Source: Eubacterium sp. (lineage in GTDB: Bacteria > Bacillota > Clostridia > Lachnospirales > Lachnospiraceae). From it: 44,574 nucleotides of DNA. A program made the translations under genes and the position numbers. Shown here one piece after another: positions 1 through 7,884 of this stretch; position 1 is the first letter of the stretch, and each line of letters starts with the position of its first letter. A model generated the notes under the pieces. The model did no database searches. It had not been told where the DNA came from and worked only from the letters and a program-made list of their open reading frames with translations. Location of the stretch: positions 1 to 44,574 of the forward strand of contig JAFRGW010000108.1 in assembly GCA_017433615.1 (NCBI GenBank). Direction: 5' to 3'.

Positions 1-1
1 A

Positions 2-2041
2 GATGTCAGCTGTGGTCTGTACGAGACCGGTATTACAAGCGTCGAGCCGATCTCCTTCCCGCAGGGCTGGAGAAAACCGTTTATCAAAGCTGTACGGGAT
101 GTTGTTGACATTCCGGTCATCGCTGTTTCCCAGATTCGTGAACCGGCAGTCGCCGAATCCTTCCTGGAAGACGGTGTTGTTGACTTTGTTGCCATGGGCA
201 GAACCTGGCTTGCAGAGCCGGAATGGGGCAAAAAGGTACTGGAAGGCCGCGAGGACGAACTGAATAAATGTATCTCCTGCCTGCGCTGCTTCGAGTCCCT
301 GCTGGGTCTGAATGCACAGGGCCTTCCGTTTGAATGTGCCGTCAATCCGCGCACCTGTAACGAGTACCGGTACGGCGATCTGGTTCCGGATACAAAAAAT
401 CATAAAGTCGTTGTTGTCGGCGGCGGACCGTCCGGCATGTATGCGGCACAGACGCTCGCAAAACGCGGTGTCAAAGTCACCCTGCTTGACCGCCAGGAAG
501 AACTTGGCGGAACAGTTAATCTCGCAAAGAAACCGCCATGTAAGGAACGCATGCAGTGGACCATTGATTATCTCGCAAATGATCTGAAGAAGCTCGGTGT
601 CGATGTAAAACTCGGATGCGAGGCAACTGCTGATAACATCGCCGCAATGGAACCGGATGCTGTCGTTCTGGCTACCGGTGCTGCTCCGATCTTCCCGTCC
701 GCAATTCCGGGTGTTAACGGAGACAATGTTTATACCATTGAGCAGGTTCTGACCGGCAAAGTTGACCTCGCAGGCAAATCTGTCGCAATGATCGGCGCAG
801 GACTTGCAGGTCTTGAAACCGGTGAATATCTCGGCGAAAAGGGCTGCGCTGTCACCTTCGTAGATCTCCTGAAACAGGCAGGAACCAATGCATACCGCAC
901 CAACGTCGCAGATATCATGTCCCGCCTCAATAAGATGAAGATCGACTGGAAGCTTGGAAATGGTCTGAAAGAAATTACACCGGATGGCGTCATTATCGAA
1001 AATGTTGATACCAAAGAAACCGAAACAATTCAGGCAGAAGCAGTTGTTCTGTCACTCGGCAACCGTCCGGACCTGAGTCTGAAGGCTGCGCTGGAAGAGA
1101 AAGGTATCTGTGTAAAAGTAGCAGGATCTGCTGTGAAAGACGGCATGATTGCGCCTGCAACACGCAGCGGTTATGAGATCGGCGCTTCTCTGTTTAAAGA
1201 AGCGGCTCCGAGTTTTGTAATCCCGCAGTCCCAGGTTGACAATTTTGCAAAAATCTCCGATATGCGCGGACAGGAAGGTATCTATCTGGCATACCTGACA
1301 CAGCCGGAGGCAATCGCTAAGATTCTGCCGCCGCCGCTGAAACCGTTCTCCATCCCGGTTGTCACACTCTCTGTCTGCCATATCAAAGATCCGACCTTTG
1401 CTGATAATTACTATGAGACGATTCTCGGTGTCTACTGCACCTACAACGGACAGCTCGGCATGTATCCGATCAGCCTGCTGCTCGGCGGGCAGGGTGCTGA
1501 AATGGCAACACAGCTCGGCCGTGATAACTCAGCAATTCCGAAGAAACTGGATGCAGAATTCGTTATCCGCAAAGGAGATGACGGAAAAGTTTCTGTCGGT
1601 GTTGTCCGCCGCGGCGCGCAGATTGTCAATGTTGAAATGCAGCTTGGATCTTACAACCACCCGATGACGCATATGCTCTATCAGGCACCTGCAGCAGGAA
1701 AGAAAACAGCCGGAAGCGGCTATTATTTCCACTTTGACCGTCTGCCGGATGAAAACGGCAAATGGCGTTTTACCAATACAGGTCTGATCCGTAACATCGT
1801 TAACTACACTTATGATGCATGGACGCCCGGATATGTCACAAAGCTGGAACTGAACTCCAGTCTGGATGATCCGTGGGGCTGCCTGCCGATTAACACGATT
1901 GTAGGCGGTGCATACGCAGAAAACAATCTGCTGATCACGGCACTCGAATATCTGGAGGATGTTGATCCGGAGATTCTGATGCCGATGATTCTGCCTGCAT
2001 GGTACGACAGAACAACATTTATGGAAACCGGCCGTAAATGA
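2..2041 (+). CDS. Old Yellow Enzyme-type Fe-S flavoenzyme fused to an acetoacetate-decarboxylase-like domain (5' end cut off)
   Basis: The frame is open at the left edge, so the N-terminus lies outside; 679 residues are visible (numbered from base 2). Residues 1 to about 85 are the end of an OYE-type flavin barrel (GRTWLAEPEW at 66-75). A cluster CX2CX2CX15C follows (C90, C93, C96, C112), as used for the 4Fe-4S centre in FadH, BaiCD and enoate-reductase relatives. GGGPSG (140-145) and GAGLAG (265-270) are the FAD and NAD(P)H Rossmann motifs. Family members normally end near residue 400 of this numbering. Here a full acetoacetate-decarboxylase-like domain continues from about residue 420: PKKL (K514, K515) aligns with the Schiff-base lysine and its pKa-lowering neighbour, and E472 in YYET with the second active-site acid. 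Reduction of an enone or enoyl substrate coupled to decarboxylation or enamine chemistry is inferred; the substrate is unknown. A short-chain dehydrogenase follows. Confidence 0.88.
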   Translation, partial: DVSCGLYETGITSVEPISFPQGWRKPFIKAVRDVVDIPVIAVSQIREPAVAESFLEDGVVDFVAMGRTWLAEPEWGKKVLEGREDELNKCISCLRCFESLLGLNAQGLPFECAVNPRTCNEYRYGDLVPDTKNHKVVVVGGGPSGMYAAQTLAKRGVKVTLLDRQEELGGTVNLAKKPPCKERMQWTIDYLANDLKKLGVDVKLGCEATADNIAAMEPDAVVLATGAAPIFPSAIPGVNGDNVYTIEQVLTGKVDLAGKSVAMIGAGLAGLETGEYLGEKGCAVTFVDLLKQAGTNAYRTNVADIMSRLNKMKIDWKLGNGLKEITPDGVIIENVDTKETETIQAEAVVLSLGNRPDLSLKAALEEKGICVKVAGSAVKDGMIAPATRSGYEIGASLFKEAAPSFVIPQSQVDNFAKISDMRGQEGIYLAYLTQPEAIAKILPPPLKPFSIPVVTLSVCHIKDPTFADNYYETILGVYCTYNGQLGMYPISLLLGGQGAEMATQLGRDNSAIPKKLDAEFVIRKGDDGKVSVGVVRRGAQIVNVEMQLGSYNHPMTHMLYQAPAAGKKTAGSGYYFHFDRLPDENGKWRFTNTGLIRNIVNYTYDAWTPGYVTKLELNSSLDDPWGCLPINTIVGGAYAENNLLITALEYLEDVDPEILMPMILPAWYDRTTFMETGRK

Positions 2042-2057
2042 TTGATTTCATCATGCT

Positions 2058-2096
2058 TCCGGGATCACTGCTGTGATCCCGGAGGCTCTTTTCTTA
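2058..2096 (+). terminator. Terminator-like hairpin after the fusion gene
   Basis: A perfect 11-bp stem (TCCGGGATCAC at 2058-2068 with its complement at 2073-2083) with a 4-nt loop is followed by GGCTCTTTTCTT. The U-tract starts several bases after the stem, so termination may be partial and the downstream dehydrogenase could be reached by read-through. Confidence 0.55.
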
Positions 2097-2151
2097 CAAA
2101 AAATGCCAGTAAAATGTCTCATCTGATCGTATGAAAGGAGAAATGTATCTC

Positions 2152-3027
2152 ATGAAAGATTTCAAGGGAAAAGTTGCTTTGATAACCGGCGCCGCCTACG
2201 GATTTGGCAAAGAATTTGTAAAGCAGGCTGCACAGCGCGGTATGAAAATCGCTGCTGTTGATATTATCGGAGAGGAGCTGGAAAAAGTCATTCCGATTGC
2301 ACAGGAACTCGGTGCAGAGGACATCATTACCATTCAGGCAGACGTCAGTATATATGAGGAAACCGAGAAGGTTGTCGCAGCGACAATGGAGAAATACGGT
2401 GCCATCGATCTGCTGATGAACAATGCAGGCGTGGCAGTGCCCGGAAACGGCATTAACCTGCCGCTGCGTGACTGGGAGTGGATCGTTCAGACAAACTTCA
2501 TGTCACATATTTATTTCATGCGTCAGGTTATCCCGATCATGATTAAACAGGACCGGCACTGCAACATTATGAATACCTGCTCGATCGCCGGTATCATCAA
2601 CTTCACCGGCATGGCTCCATACTTCTCGACAAAACATGCCGCAGTCGCCCTGAGCGAATGTATCAACTATGAGCTGCAGGCGCTCGGCGCTGACATTGCC
2701 ATGGGTGTCTTCTGTCCGGGTTATGTACAGACACACCTTGATCACAGTGAGGAATATCGTCCGGAACGTTTTAAAGATGACTCTGATCCTTACTATCAGA
2801 GCGAAGAATTTGCAAAAGGACAGGCTTCTGCAAAATATGTCATCGAAACCGGTCTTCCGCTCGAAGGCTTCGGCGAAACCGTCTTTAAGGCAATTGAGGA
2901 AGATCAGTTCTATGTTCTGACTCACCCGCAGTATGACGGATTCCTGCAGCTTCAGACAGGCGAAAAGCTGAAACGCAGCAATCCGAATCTCGCGCAGCTG
3001 GTCGAGGCAATCAAAGGCGGAAAATAA
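2152..3027 (+). CDS. Short-chain dehydrogenase/reductase (SDR family)
   Basis: A 291-residue NAD(P)-dependent oxidoreductase of the classical SDR fold. The cofactor motif TGxxxGxG is at T12-G19, NNAG at 90-93, and the catalytic Ser-Tyr-Lys set at S144, Y157 and K161 (YFSTK). An in-frame ATG lies upstream at 2131, and another ATG at 2143 sits only 2 nt after the ribosome binding site AAAGGAG (2134-2140). The ATG at 2152 has more normal spacing and begins at the family's usual start (MKDFKGK), so it was chosen. The gene follows the flavoenzyme/decarboxylase fusion by 110 nt in the same direction, so it probably acts on the same substrate as a ketone or alcohol oxidoreductase; that is inference. 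The substrate is not evident. The C-terminal 80 residues extend beyond the core fold. Confidence 0.9.
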   Translation: MKDFKGKVALITGAAYGFGKEFVKQAAQRGMKIAAVDIIGEELEKVIPIAQELGAEDIITIQADVSIYEETEKVVAATMEKYGAIDLLMNNAGVAVPGNGINLPLRDWEWIVQTNFMSHIYFMRQVIPIMIKQDRHCNIMNTCSIAGIINFTGMAPYFSTKHAAVALSECINYELQALGADIAMGVFCPGYVQTHLDHSEEYRPERFKDDSDPYYQSEEFAKGQASAKYVIETGLPLEGFGETVFKAIEEDQFYVLTHPQYDGFLQLQTGEKLKRSNPNLAQLVEAIKGGK

Positions 3028-3070
3028 AGCTGCCGGAAGGAATCAAATCCGGAAAATGAATCACCATTAA

Positions 3071-3114
3071 AAAAGTCCTGCCCACGGTTTTTACATCGTG
3101 GACAGGACTTTTTC
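3071..3114. terminator. Bidirectional terminator between convergent genes
   Basis: The inverted repeat AAAAGTCCTGCCCACG (3071-3086) / CGTGGACAGGACTTTT (3097-3112) has one imperfect pair and is flanked by A-run and T-run on opposite sides. It lies between the + strand dehydrogenase and the - strand lipoprotein and could stop transcription from both. Confidence 0.85.
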
Positions 3115-3178
3115 TTATCAAATGATACCATCCTGTTATGGTCGCAGCTCTGTGATGTCCGGCTTCGCACGCCCGTAC

Positions 3179-3856
3179 TTATTTCATCGGCTCATATTCC
3201 GGTTCCTCGAATTCCAGAGTATCCAGCATCATACGGTAAGCATCCGCATATTCCTGTTCTTCTTTCTCATCGATCTCGCCGATGATCTGCAGGCCAAATG
3301 CAAAGAGCCCTTCCTTCGTATAGAAAATCGAGTTATATCCGTGATCCGTCTCATAATCTGAAAAGAAGGTAATATAATGTGTTCCGTTGGCAAATTTCAG
3401 CCGTTCCATGTTCTGGTCATTTTCACCCGTGAATACCTCGAGTGACTGGTAGATTCCTTCATCAGAGTCATTGCTGACGATCGTGCTTTTTGATACATGT
3501 CCCAATACATAGAAAACATTCTCATTGGGCGTGTTGAGATGACAGAGATCCTTTTTATCACTCACTTCGACTTCCCATTCCGGATCAGCGAGATAATGGA
3601 TTCCGCAGAACTCCTGCTCTTCATATCCATCCTTCAGTGCGGCTTCTTTCTGTTCAGAAGACGCTGCTGTATCCTCTTCTGAAGATTTCTCTGCCGTTGT
3701 GGAAGAAGCAGATTCTTCTGCTTCTGCAGATGATGCTGCCTCGGAAACTGATGCTGCTGATGCAGACTCTGCCGAGGAATCCGTTGCTGCACTTCCGGCA
3801 CTTCCGCAGCCTGCCAGAAGCATACCGCAAAGTGCAATTGCCATGATTCTTTTCAT
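3179..3856 (-). CDS. Putative lipoprotein of unknown function
   Basis: A 225-residue secreted lipoprotein: positively charged start, hydrophobic stretch and lipobox LLAGC, with Cys at about residue 17. An Ala/Ser/Glu-rich low-complexity linker of about 50 residues follows, then a soluble domain of about 145 residues containing FCGIHYLADPEWEVEV and no motif I recognise. Two starts are possible. The ATG at 3868 has AAAGGA almost touching it, while the ATG at 3856 has GGAG six bases upstream and starts directly at the charged signal MKRIMAIAL, so 3856 is preferred. The linker type is common in Clostridia surface lipoproteins and holds the domain away from the membrane. It is transcribed away from the flavodoxin-fold gene, 99 nt downstream of that gene's stop. 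Confidence 0.75.
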   Translation of the reverse strand: MKRIMAIALCGMLLAGCGSAGSAATDSSAESASAASVSEAASSAEAEESASSTTAEKSSEEDTAASSEQKEAALKDGYEEQEFCGIHYLADPEWEVEVSDKKDLCHLNTPNENVFYVLGHVSKSTIVSNDSDEGIYQSLEVFTGENDQNMERLKFANGTHYITFFSDYETDHGYNSIFYTKEGLFAFGLQIIGEIDEKEEQEYADAYRMMLDTLEFEEPEYEPMK

Positions 3857-3955
3857 TTTGTTCTCCATTCCTTTCGTTCATCCGGTCCGCAGATCTGCAA
3901 AAAGCGAAGACGCACAAAGTGCGCCGCACAGTCCACGCACAACCAGAGACCGTTT

Positions 3956-4522
3956 TTAAAAACTGTTGTCAATATTCTGCATTGCCTCCTGCAGGATTCC
4001 TTCCACATCGGCACCCACGAGATCCAGATTCTCTGCCTTATAATAATGCAGCTCCGGAATTTCATAAAAGCGTTCACACAGTGCCCGTATATACCCGAAC
4101 CCGTAATCATCGGAAAGAATTTTTCCGCCTGCTGTCGTGATGTAGTACAGCTTCTCTGCCGCACAGAGGCCGTATGGCTCACCCGATTCATTGTAATCAA
4201 ATGTGATCCCGATTGCATTAATCCGTTCAATGTAATTCTTCAGCGAAGCAGGGAAGGAAAGATCCCAATACGGCGCAGCGATCACAATGATATCTGCCGC
4301 GGCGAACTGCCGCGCGTACCGGAACATTTTATCATCAAAAACATGAGATTCCAACAGGTTTTCGCGTTCTTCAAGTGCATGAAGATCCAGCGGTGCGGGC
4401 CGCTCATATTCCAGATTCACTTCTTCAATCTGTCCGTCCAGTTTTCCCAGAAGATATTCTGCCAGGCGCTTTGTGCGTGATTCGTGCCGCACACATGCAT
4501 TCAGAAATAATATTTTCTTCAT
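3956..4522 (-). CDS. NAD(P)H-dependent flavodoxin-fold oxidoreductase (azoreductase/quinone-reductase type)
   Basis: A 188-residue protein of the Flavodoxin_2 group (AzoR / NAD(P)H dehydrogenase-quinone type). The first strand MKKILFLNACVRHESRT is the FMN phosphate-binding loop region; AAPYWDLSFPASLKNYIERI (about residues 103-122) is the family's conserved flavin and dimer segment; and TTAGG (about 149-153) matches the second FMN contact. It should reduce quinones or azo or nitro compounds with NAD(P)H by a two-electron mechanism in the cytoplasm; the exact acceptor cannot be told. The start is supported by GGAG eight bases upstream of ATG 4522. It follows dusB by 31 nt and may be the distal gene of that operon. 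Confidence 0.85.
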   Translation of the reverse strand: MKKILFLNACVRHESRTKRLAEYLLGKLDGQIEEVNLEYERPAPLDLHALEERENLLESHVFDDKMFRYARQFAAADIIVIAAPYWDLSFPASLKNYIERINAIGITFDYNESGEPYGLCAAEKLYYITTAGGKILSDDYGFGYIRALCERFYEIPELHYYKAENLDLVGADVEGILQEAMQNIDNSF

Positions 4523-4538
4523 AAAACCAACTCCTTAT

Positions 4539-5507
4539 TCAGCCCTTTGACAGTATTCTTATCATCTGTTCAAGTTCTTCCAGTGTCTCAGCCCGGTTTA
4601 TCCGCCGGCGAAAATCAGCGGAATTACGCATGCCTTTTGTGTACCATGCGATGTGACCGCGCATTTCCCGGACTGCGATGTATTCTTTCTTGAGTTCTGT
4701 TTCCATATGTGCGTGACGCAGCATTGTTTCACAGATCTCTTCCGTCGACGGCCGTTCCGGCACCGGAAGGCCGGCAATTCCTGCATTGATCTCCCGGAAA
4801 ATCCAGGGGTTGCCACGCGCTGCCCGGGCAACCATTACCGCGTCACATCCGGTTTCCCGCATCATGCGCGCCGCCGATTCTGCTCCGTCCACATCGCCAT
4901 TTCCGATCACCGGGATGGAAACCGCCTCCTTCACTGCACGAATGACATCCCAGTCCGCCCGGCCGGAATAATACTGTTCTCTGGTTCTGGCATGGACCGC
5001 AACTGCAGCGGCACCTGCGTCCTCCAGCCTTTTTGCCAGTTCAGGCGCATTGACATGTGCCTCATCAAATCCTTTCCGGATTTTGACTGTCACCGGCTTG
5101 TGAACATGCCGGACCAGTTCGCGCACAATTTCGGCTGCCAGCTCCGGATTTTTCATTAATGCGGAGCCTTCTCCGTTATTGACAACCTTTGGCACCGGAC
5201 AGCCCATATTCAAGTCGAACAGATCAAAACTGTCATCCTCGATCATCTCTGCCGCAGCAGCAACGACATCCGGTTCGCTGCCGAACAGCTGCACCGCAAG
5301 CGGGTGTTCAGCCGGATCCGCTGCCAGAAGTTTTCCTGTATTTCGATTGTGATAGGTAATCGCCTTCGCGCTCACCATTTCCGTGTATAACAGACCTGCT
5401 CCCTGTTCCTTGCACAACAGACGAAACGGCAGGTCTGTAACACCTGCCATTGGTCCGAGTGCAATCCGGTTCGGGATCACAACAGATCCGATCAGCAACT
5501 CACTCAT
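4539..5507 (-). CDS. dusB: tRNA-dihydrouridine synthase, DusB type
   Basis: A 322-residue FMN enzyme that reduces uridines in the tRNA D-loop to dihydrouridine using NADPH. N-terminal FMN-binding PMAGVTD (about 19-25), the catalytic cysteine in NMGCP (C103), KIRKGFD, and the GNGDV phosphate-binding stretch are all present, as is the C-terminal helical tRNA-binding domain ending in RRRINRAETLEEL. Length is normal for DusB. It sits 15 nt downstream of a small conserved gene and in the same direction as birA, suggesting one transcription unit of mixed housekeeping genes. Confidence 0.95.
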   Translation of the reverse strand: MSELLIGSVVIPNRIALGPMAGVTDLPFRLLCKEQGAGLLYTEMVSAKAITYHNRNTGKLLAADPAEHPLAVQLFGSEPDVVAAAAEMIEDDSFDLFDLNMGCPVPKVVNNGEGSALMKNPELAAEIVRELVRHVHKPVTVKIRKGFDEAHVNAPELAKRLEDAGAAAVAVHARTREQYYSGRADWDVIRAVKEAVSIPVIGNGDVDGAESAARMMRETGCDAVMVARAARGNPWIFREINAGIAGLPVPERPSTEEICETMLRHAHMETELKKEYIAVREMRGHIAWYTKGMRNSADFRRRINRAETLEELEQMIRILSKG

Positions 5508-5522
5508 TTCTTCAACCAGTCT

Positions 5523-5834
5523 TCAGCCAAACATCTGATAAAACAGTTCCAGCGACTCAAACAGTTCTTTTTTTTCTTCCTGCATCGCCTTGATTTTAAG
5601 ACCCGCGCCGATTTCATCATACATGACATCGTCCGGATCCGCCTCGGTCTGCAGACAGAGCGTTCCGTTTTCGTCATATGCAACAATCAAAATACCCCCG
5701 ACTTCCTCTGTAAACAGCACACACATGATCTGGAGTTCATCCTGTACCTGCTGCGGGAGAATTGCGAATTCCTCGTTGAAATAATATTGCTGTATATAAT
5801 GATTTGCCGCGCATAAAACGGTCTGGTTTTCCAT
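5523..5834 (-). CDS. Small conserved protein next to dusB (DUF6145-like)
   Basis: A 103-residue acidic soluble protein. It resembles a short uncharacterised family that I recall lying beside dusB in Lachnospiraceae (DUF6145, from memory and unverified). Recognisable stretches are CAANHYIQQYYFNEEF near the start and LQIMCVLFTEEVGGIL in the middle. No catalytic motif, signal or membrane segment is visible. Two starts are possible: GTG at 5843 or ATG at 5834. Neither has a strong ribosome binding site; ATG is preferred for codon type. It lies 15 nt upstream of dusB and 51 nt downstream of birA, so it is probably co-transcribed with both. Confidence 0.75.
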   Translation of the reverse strand: MENQTVLCAANHYIQQYYFNEEFAILPQQVQDELQIMCVLFTEEVGGILIVAYDENGTLCLQTEADPDDVMYDEIGAGLKIKAMQEEKKELFESLELFYQMFG

Positions 5835-5885
5835 TATTTTCACACTTTCTTTTCTGCTTCGCGTCCATGGCTTCTGACCCTGGTA

Positions 5886-6689
5886 TCATACATATCCGTA
5901 AATGCCGCGCACAGATACTTCTCCGGAATACACTGTTACTGTTTCTCCGGTATCTTCTCTTGTTACAATCAATTCTCCGGTATTCGTGATTCCCTCGGCC
6001 TTTCCCCGGAACGGTTCTTTTGCATCCATCACCTGTACGATCCGTCCCCGGTTGACCAGAATGCGTTCATAGGCCGGCTTTAATTTCTGCAGGTCGCCTG
6101 TTTCGCGGAACATTTGATAATATTCCCGGAAGCGGCAGATCACCGACGCAGTCACCTGCTCCCGATCTTCCATTTTCCCTGTAATCATACGCAGTGATGC
6201 GGCCACGTCCTTCAGTTCATCCGGAAAGGTCTCCATATTGATGTTCAGGCCGATTCCGATAATGACATTTCCGGTCTGCGCATCGTACTCCGTCAGAATT
6301 CCGCACAGTTTTCTGCCTTCATATACCACATCATTGGGCCATTTAATTCCTGCCGCAATTCCGGTCGCATCGCGGATTCCGTCTGCCGCGGCCATTCCCA
6401 TCACCAGTGTCAGCATCGCCAGCCGGTCCGGTGCAAGATCCGGATGGATACAAATGCTCATAGAAACGGAAGTTCCGCGCGGAGATTCCCATATATGGCC
6501 GCGCCTTCCCTTTCCGGCCGTCTGATGATCCGCAAGGTAGACGATACCGCTTTTCAGTTCCGTGTCAGGTAGTTTCTCCCGTTTCGCCCACTCATTGGTC
6601 GAGTCAGTCTCTTCTGTACAGCAAATCTGCAGCGGACAATTCTTCTCAGACAGCAATTTTTCGATTCGTTCTTTTTCCAGCTGCAGCAT
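5886..6689 (-). CDS. birA: Biotin--[acetyl-CoA-carboxylase] ligase without DNA-binding domain
   Basis: A 267-residue class I biotin protein ligase that makes biotinyl-AMP and transfers biotin to carboxylase carrier lysines. The biotin/ATP loop GKGRRGHIWESPRG, the KWPNDV motif and GIGLNIN are present, and the C-terminal SH3-like cap ends in GEVSVRGIYGYV. The winged-helix repressor domain of E. coli BirA is absent: the protein begins about 25 residues before the catalytic motif STNEWA. It therefore should not repress biotin genes by itself. Its ATG directly follows the stop of the upstream hydrolase (TAAATG), indicating translational coupling, with AGAGGA inside the hydrolase end. Confidence 0.95.
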   Translation of the reverse strand: MLQLEKERIEKLLSEKNCPLQICCTEETDSTNEWAKREKLPDTELKSGIVYLADHQTAGKGRRGHIWESPRGTSVSMSICIHPDLAPDRLAMLTLVMGMAAADGIRDATGIAAGIKWPNDVVYEGRKLCGILTEYDAQTGNVIIGIGLNINMETFPDELKDVAASLRMITGKMEDREQVTASVICRFREYYQMFRETGDLQKLKPAYERILVNRGRIVQVMDAKEPFRGKAEGITNTGELIVTREDTGETVTVYSGEVSVRGIYGYV

Positions 6690-7709
6690 TTAATCGTTCC
6701 TCTTCTGCTTCTGTCTATGTTCGCACAGGATCCGTTTACAGAAAGCATCCGCAAGATCACATACTTCCGGAATCCAGTATTCGGGTCCTCCATGATCCGC
6801 GCCGCCAAGAAGATGCAGCTCCGCCTGTTTTCCGCAAGCGCAGAGTTTCTCGTATAATTCCACGCTCTGCCGCGTATTGACAATCCGATCCTTCGTCCCA
6901 TGCAGAATAAAAAACGGCGGCAGCTCCTGATCCGGCGTCAGATAGGTGACAGCAGATGCGCGTGTTTCCAGACCTTCCCGCTCATCTGCCGCAATATGAG
7001 ACAGGAACATGGTATCCATACTGCCCGGTTCTCCGCGATCCGTCATCGTCGGAAATCCATCCGGCATCATCAGCGAGACGCATCCATAATAATCCAGCAC
7101 GCCCAGCACACCGGCCGAAACGCCCGGATAGACATTCCGGTCAAAGAAAACCCGGTCTGCTTCTTTATGCAGACTGCCGGTTTTTGTCACACTGCCCGGA
7201 ACCGGAAATCCCGTTTCCGTACAGTCTTCCGCTCCGGGAATCGCTGCCATGACAGCCGTATGTCCGCCGGAAGAAGAACCTGCAAGAAAGATTTCATCCG
7301 GAATCACACGCAGCTTCTCTGCATTTTTCCGCACAAAACGGACAGCATTCCTCGCATCCTGAATCTGCGCCGGAAATCCTGCCTGTCCAGAATGACGGTA
7401 TTGTACAATTGCAACCACATAGCCGCGCTCCGCCAGATTCGCAATTCTGCCAACGTTATGATAACAGTCCTGCTCCATCCAGCCGCTGCCCTGCACATAA
7501 ACAATTCCCGGATACTTTTTCTCCGGGTTATTTCTGGTAAGCGGCAGCAGAATCTGAAGATGCAGCGGAATCCCGTCCATCACGGCATACTCCACATCCG
7601 GAACATAGAAGGTTCCCGGTTCATCCCCGGTCACCTCGAGCCTGTCCGCCCCTGCCGGGATATCCGTATATTCCGGAAATTCCTCATATGACCAATCACG
7701 TACTTCCAT
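6690..7709 (-). CDS. Alpha/beta hydrolase, esterase/lipase-like (BD-FAE or carboxylesterase type)
   Basis: A 339-residue serine hydrolase. The nucleophile elbow GSSSGG, an upstream strand PGIVYVQGSGWMEQD resembling the oxyanion-hole HGGGW region (here QGSGW), HGTKDRIV with the acid, and GGADHGG with the catalytic His complete the triad. It is probably a cytoplasmic carboxylesterase of the acetyl- or feruloyl-esterase type; the substrate is not known. The open frame extends upstream to 7778, but that extension is translated from a palindromic repeat element (7728-7882). ATG 7709 has GGAG at ideal spacing and was chosen. It overlaps nothing upstream and is coupled to birA downstream. Confidence 0.88.
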   Translation of the reverse strand: MEVRDWSYEEFPEYTDIPAGADRLEVTGDEPGTFYVPDVEYAVMDGIPLHLQILLPLTRNNPEKKYPGIVYVQGSGWMEQDCYHNVGRIANLAERGYVVAIVQYRHSGQAGFPAQIQDARNAVRFVRKNAEKLRVIPDEIFLAGSSSGGHTAVMAAIPGAEDCTETGFPVPGSVTKTGSLHKEADRVFFDRNVYPGVSAGVLGVLDYYGCVSLMMPDGFPTMTDRGEPGSMDTMFLSHIAADEREGLETRASAVTYLTPDQELPPFFILHGTKDRIVNTRQSVELYEKLCACGKQAELHLLGGADHGGPEYWIPEVCDLADAFCKRILCEHRQKQKRND

Positions 7710-7727
7710 TTTTTCTCCACTTTCCGC

Positions 7728-7882
7728 GGAGACAGGGGACGGTTCTCTGTCTCCCTTTTTCGTACTCCGCTGAATCAATCATTCCGGACAGGATGAACAT
7801 TCCAAAGCAGCGAATTCCACCTGAGCTGCGTGGAACGTTCATCCTGCACCCGGAAGGAGACAGAGAACCGTCCCCTGTCTCC
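7728..7882. repeat. Nested palindromic repeat element, copy 1 (27-bp terminal inverted repeats)
   Basis: Ends 7728-7754 and 7856-7882 are exact inverted repeats of 27 bp beginning GGAGACAGGGGACGGTT; each end is itself a hairpin (GGAGACAG/CTGTCTCC). Inside is AGGATGAACATTCCA (7790-7804) paired with 7831-7845 at 14 of 15 positions, then GCAGC (7807-7811)/GCTGC (7825-7829) closing a 13-nt loop GAATTCCACCTGA (7812-7824). The element begins 2 nt after the argF stop codon and ends 18 nt before the hydrolase start. A second copy is at 23524-23685. No transposase is nearby. It may serve as a terminator or processing site. Confidence 0.9.
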
Positions 7883-7884
7883 TT

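Noticed and set aside
5886..6689. Truncated birA
   Set aside because: A BirA without the DNA-binding domain is a normal family variant; catalytic motifs and the C-terminal cap are intact.
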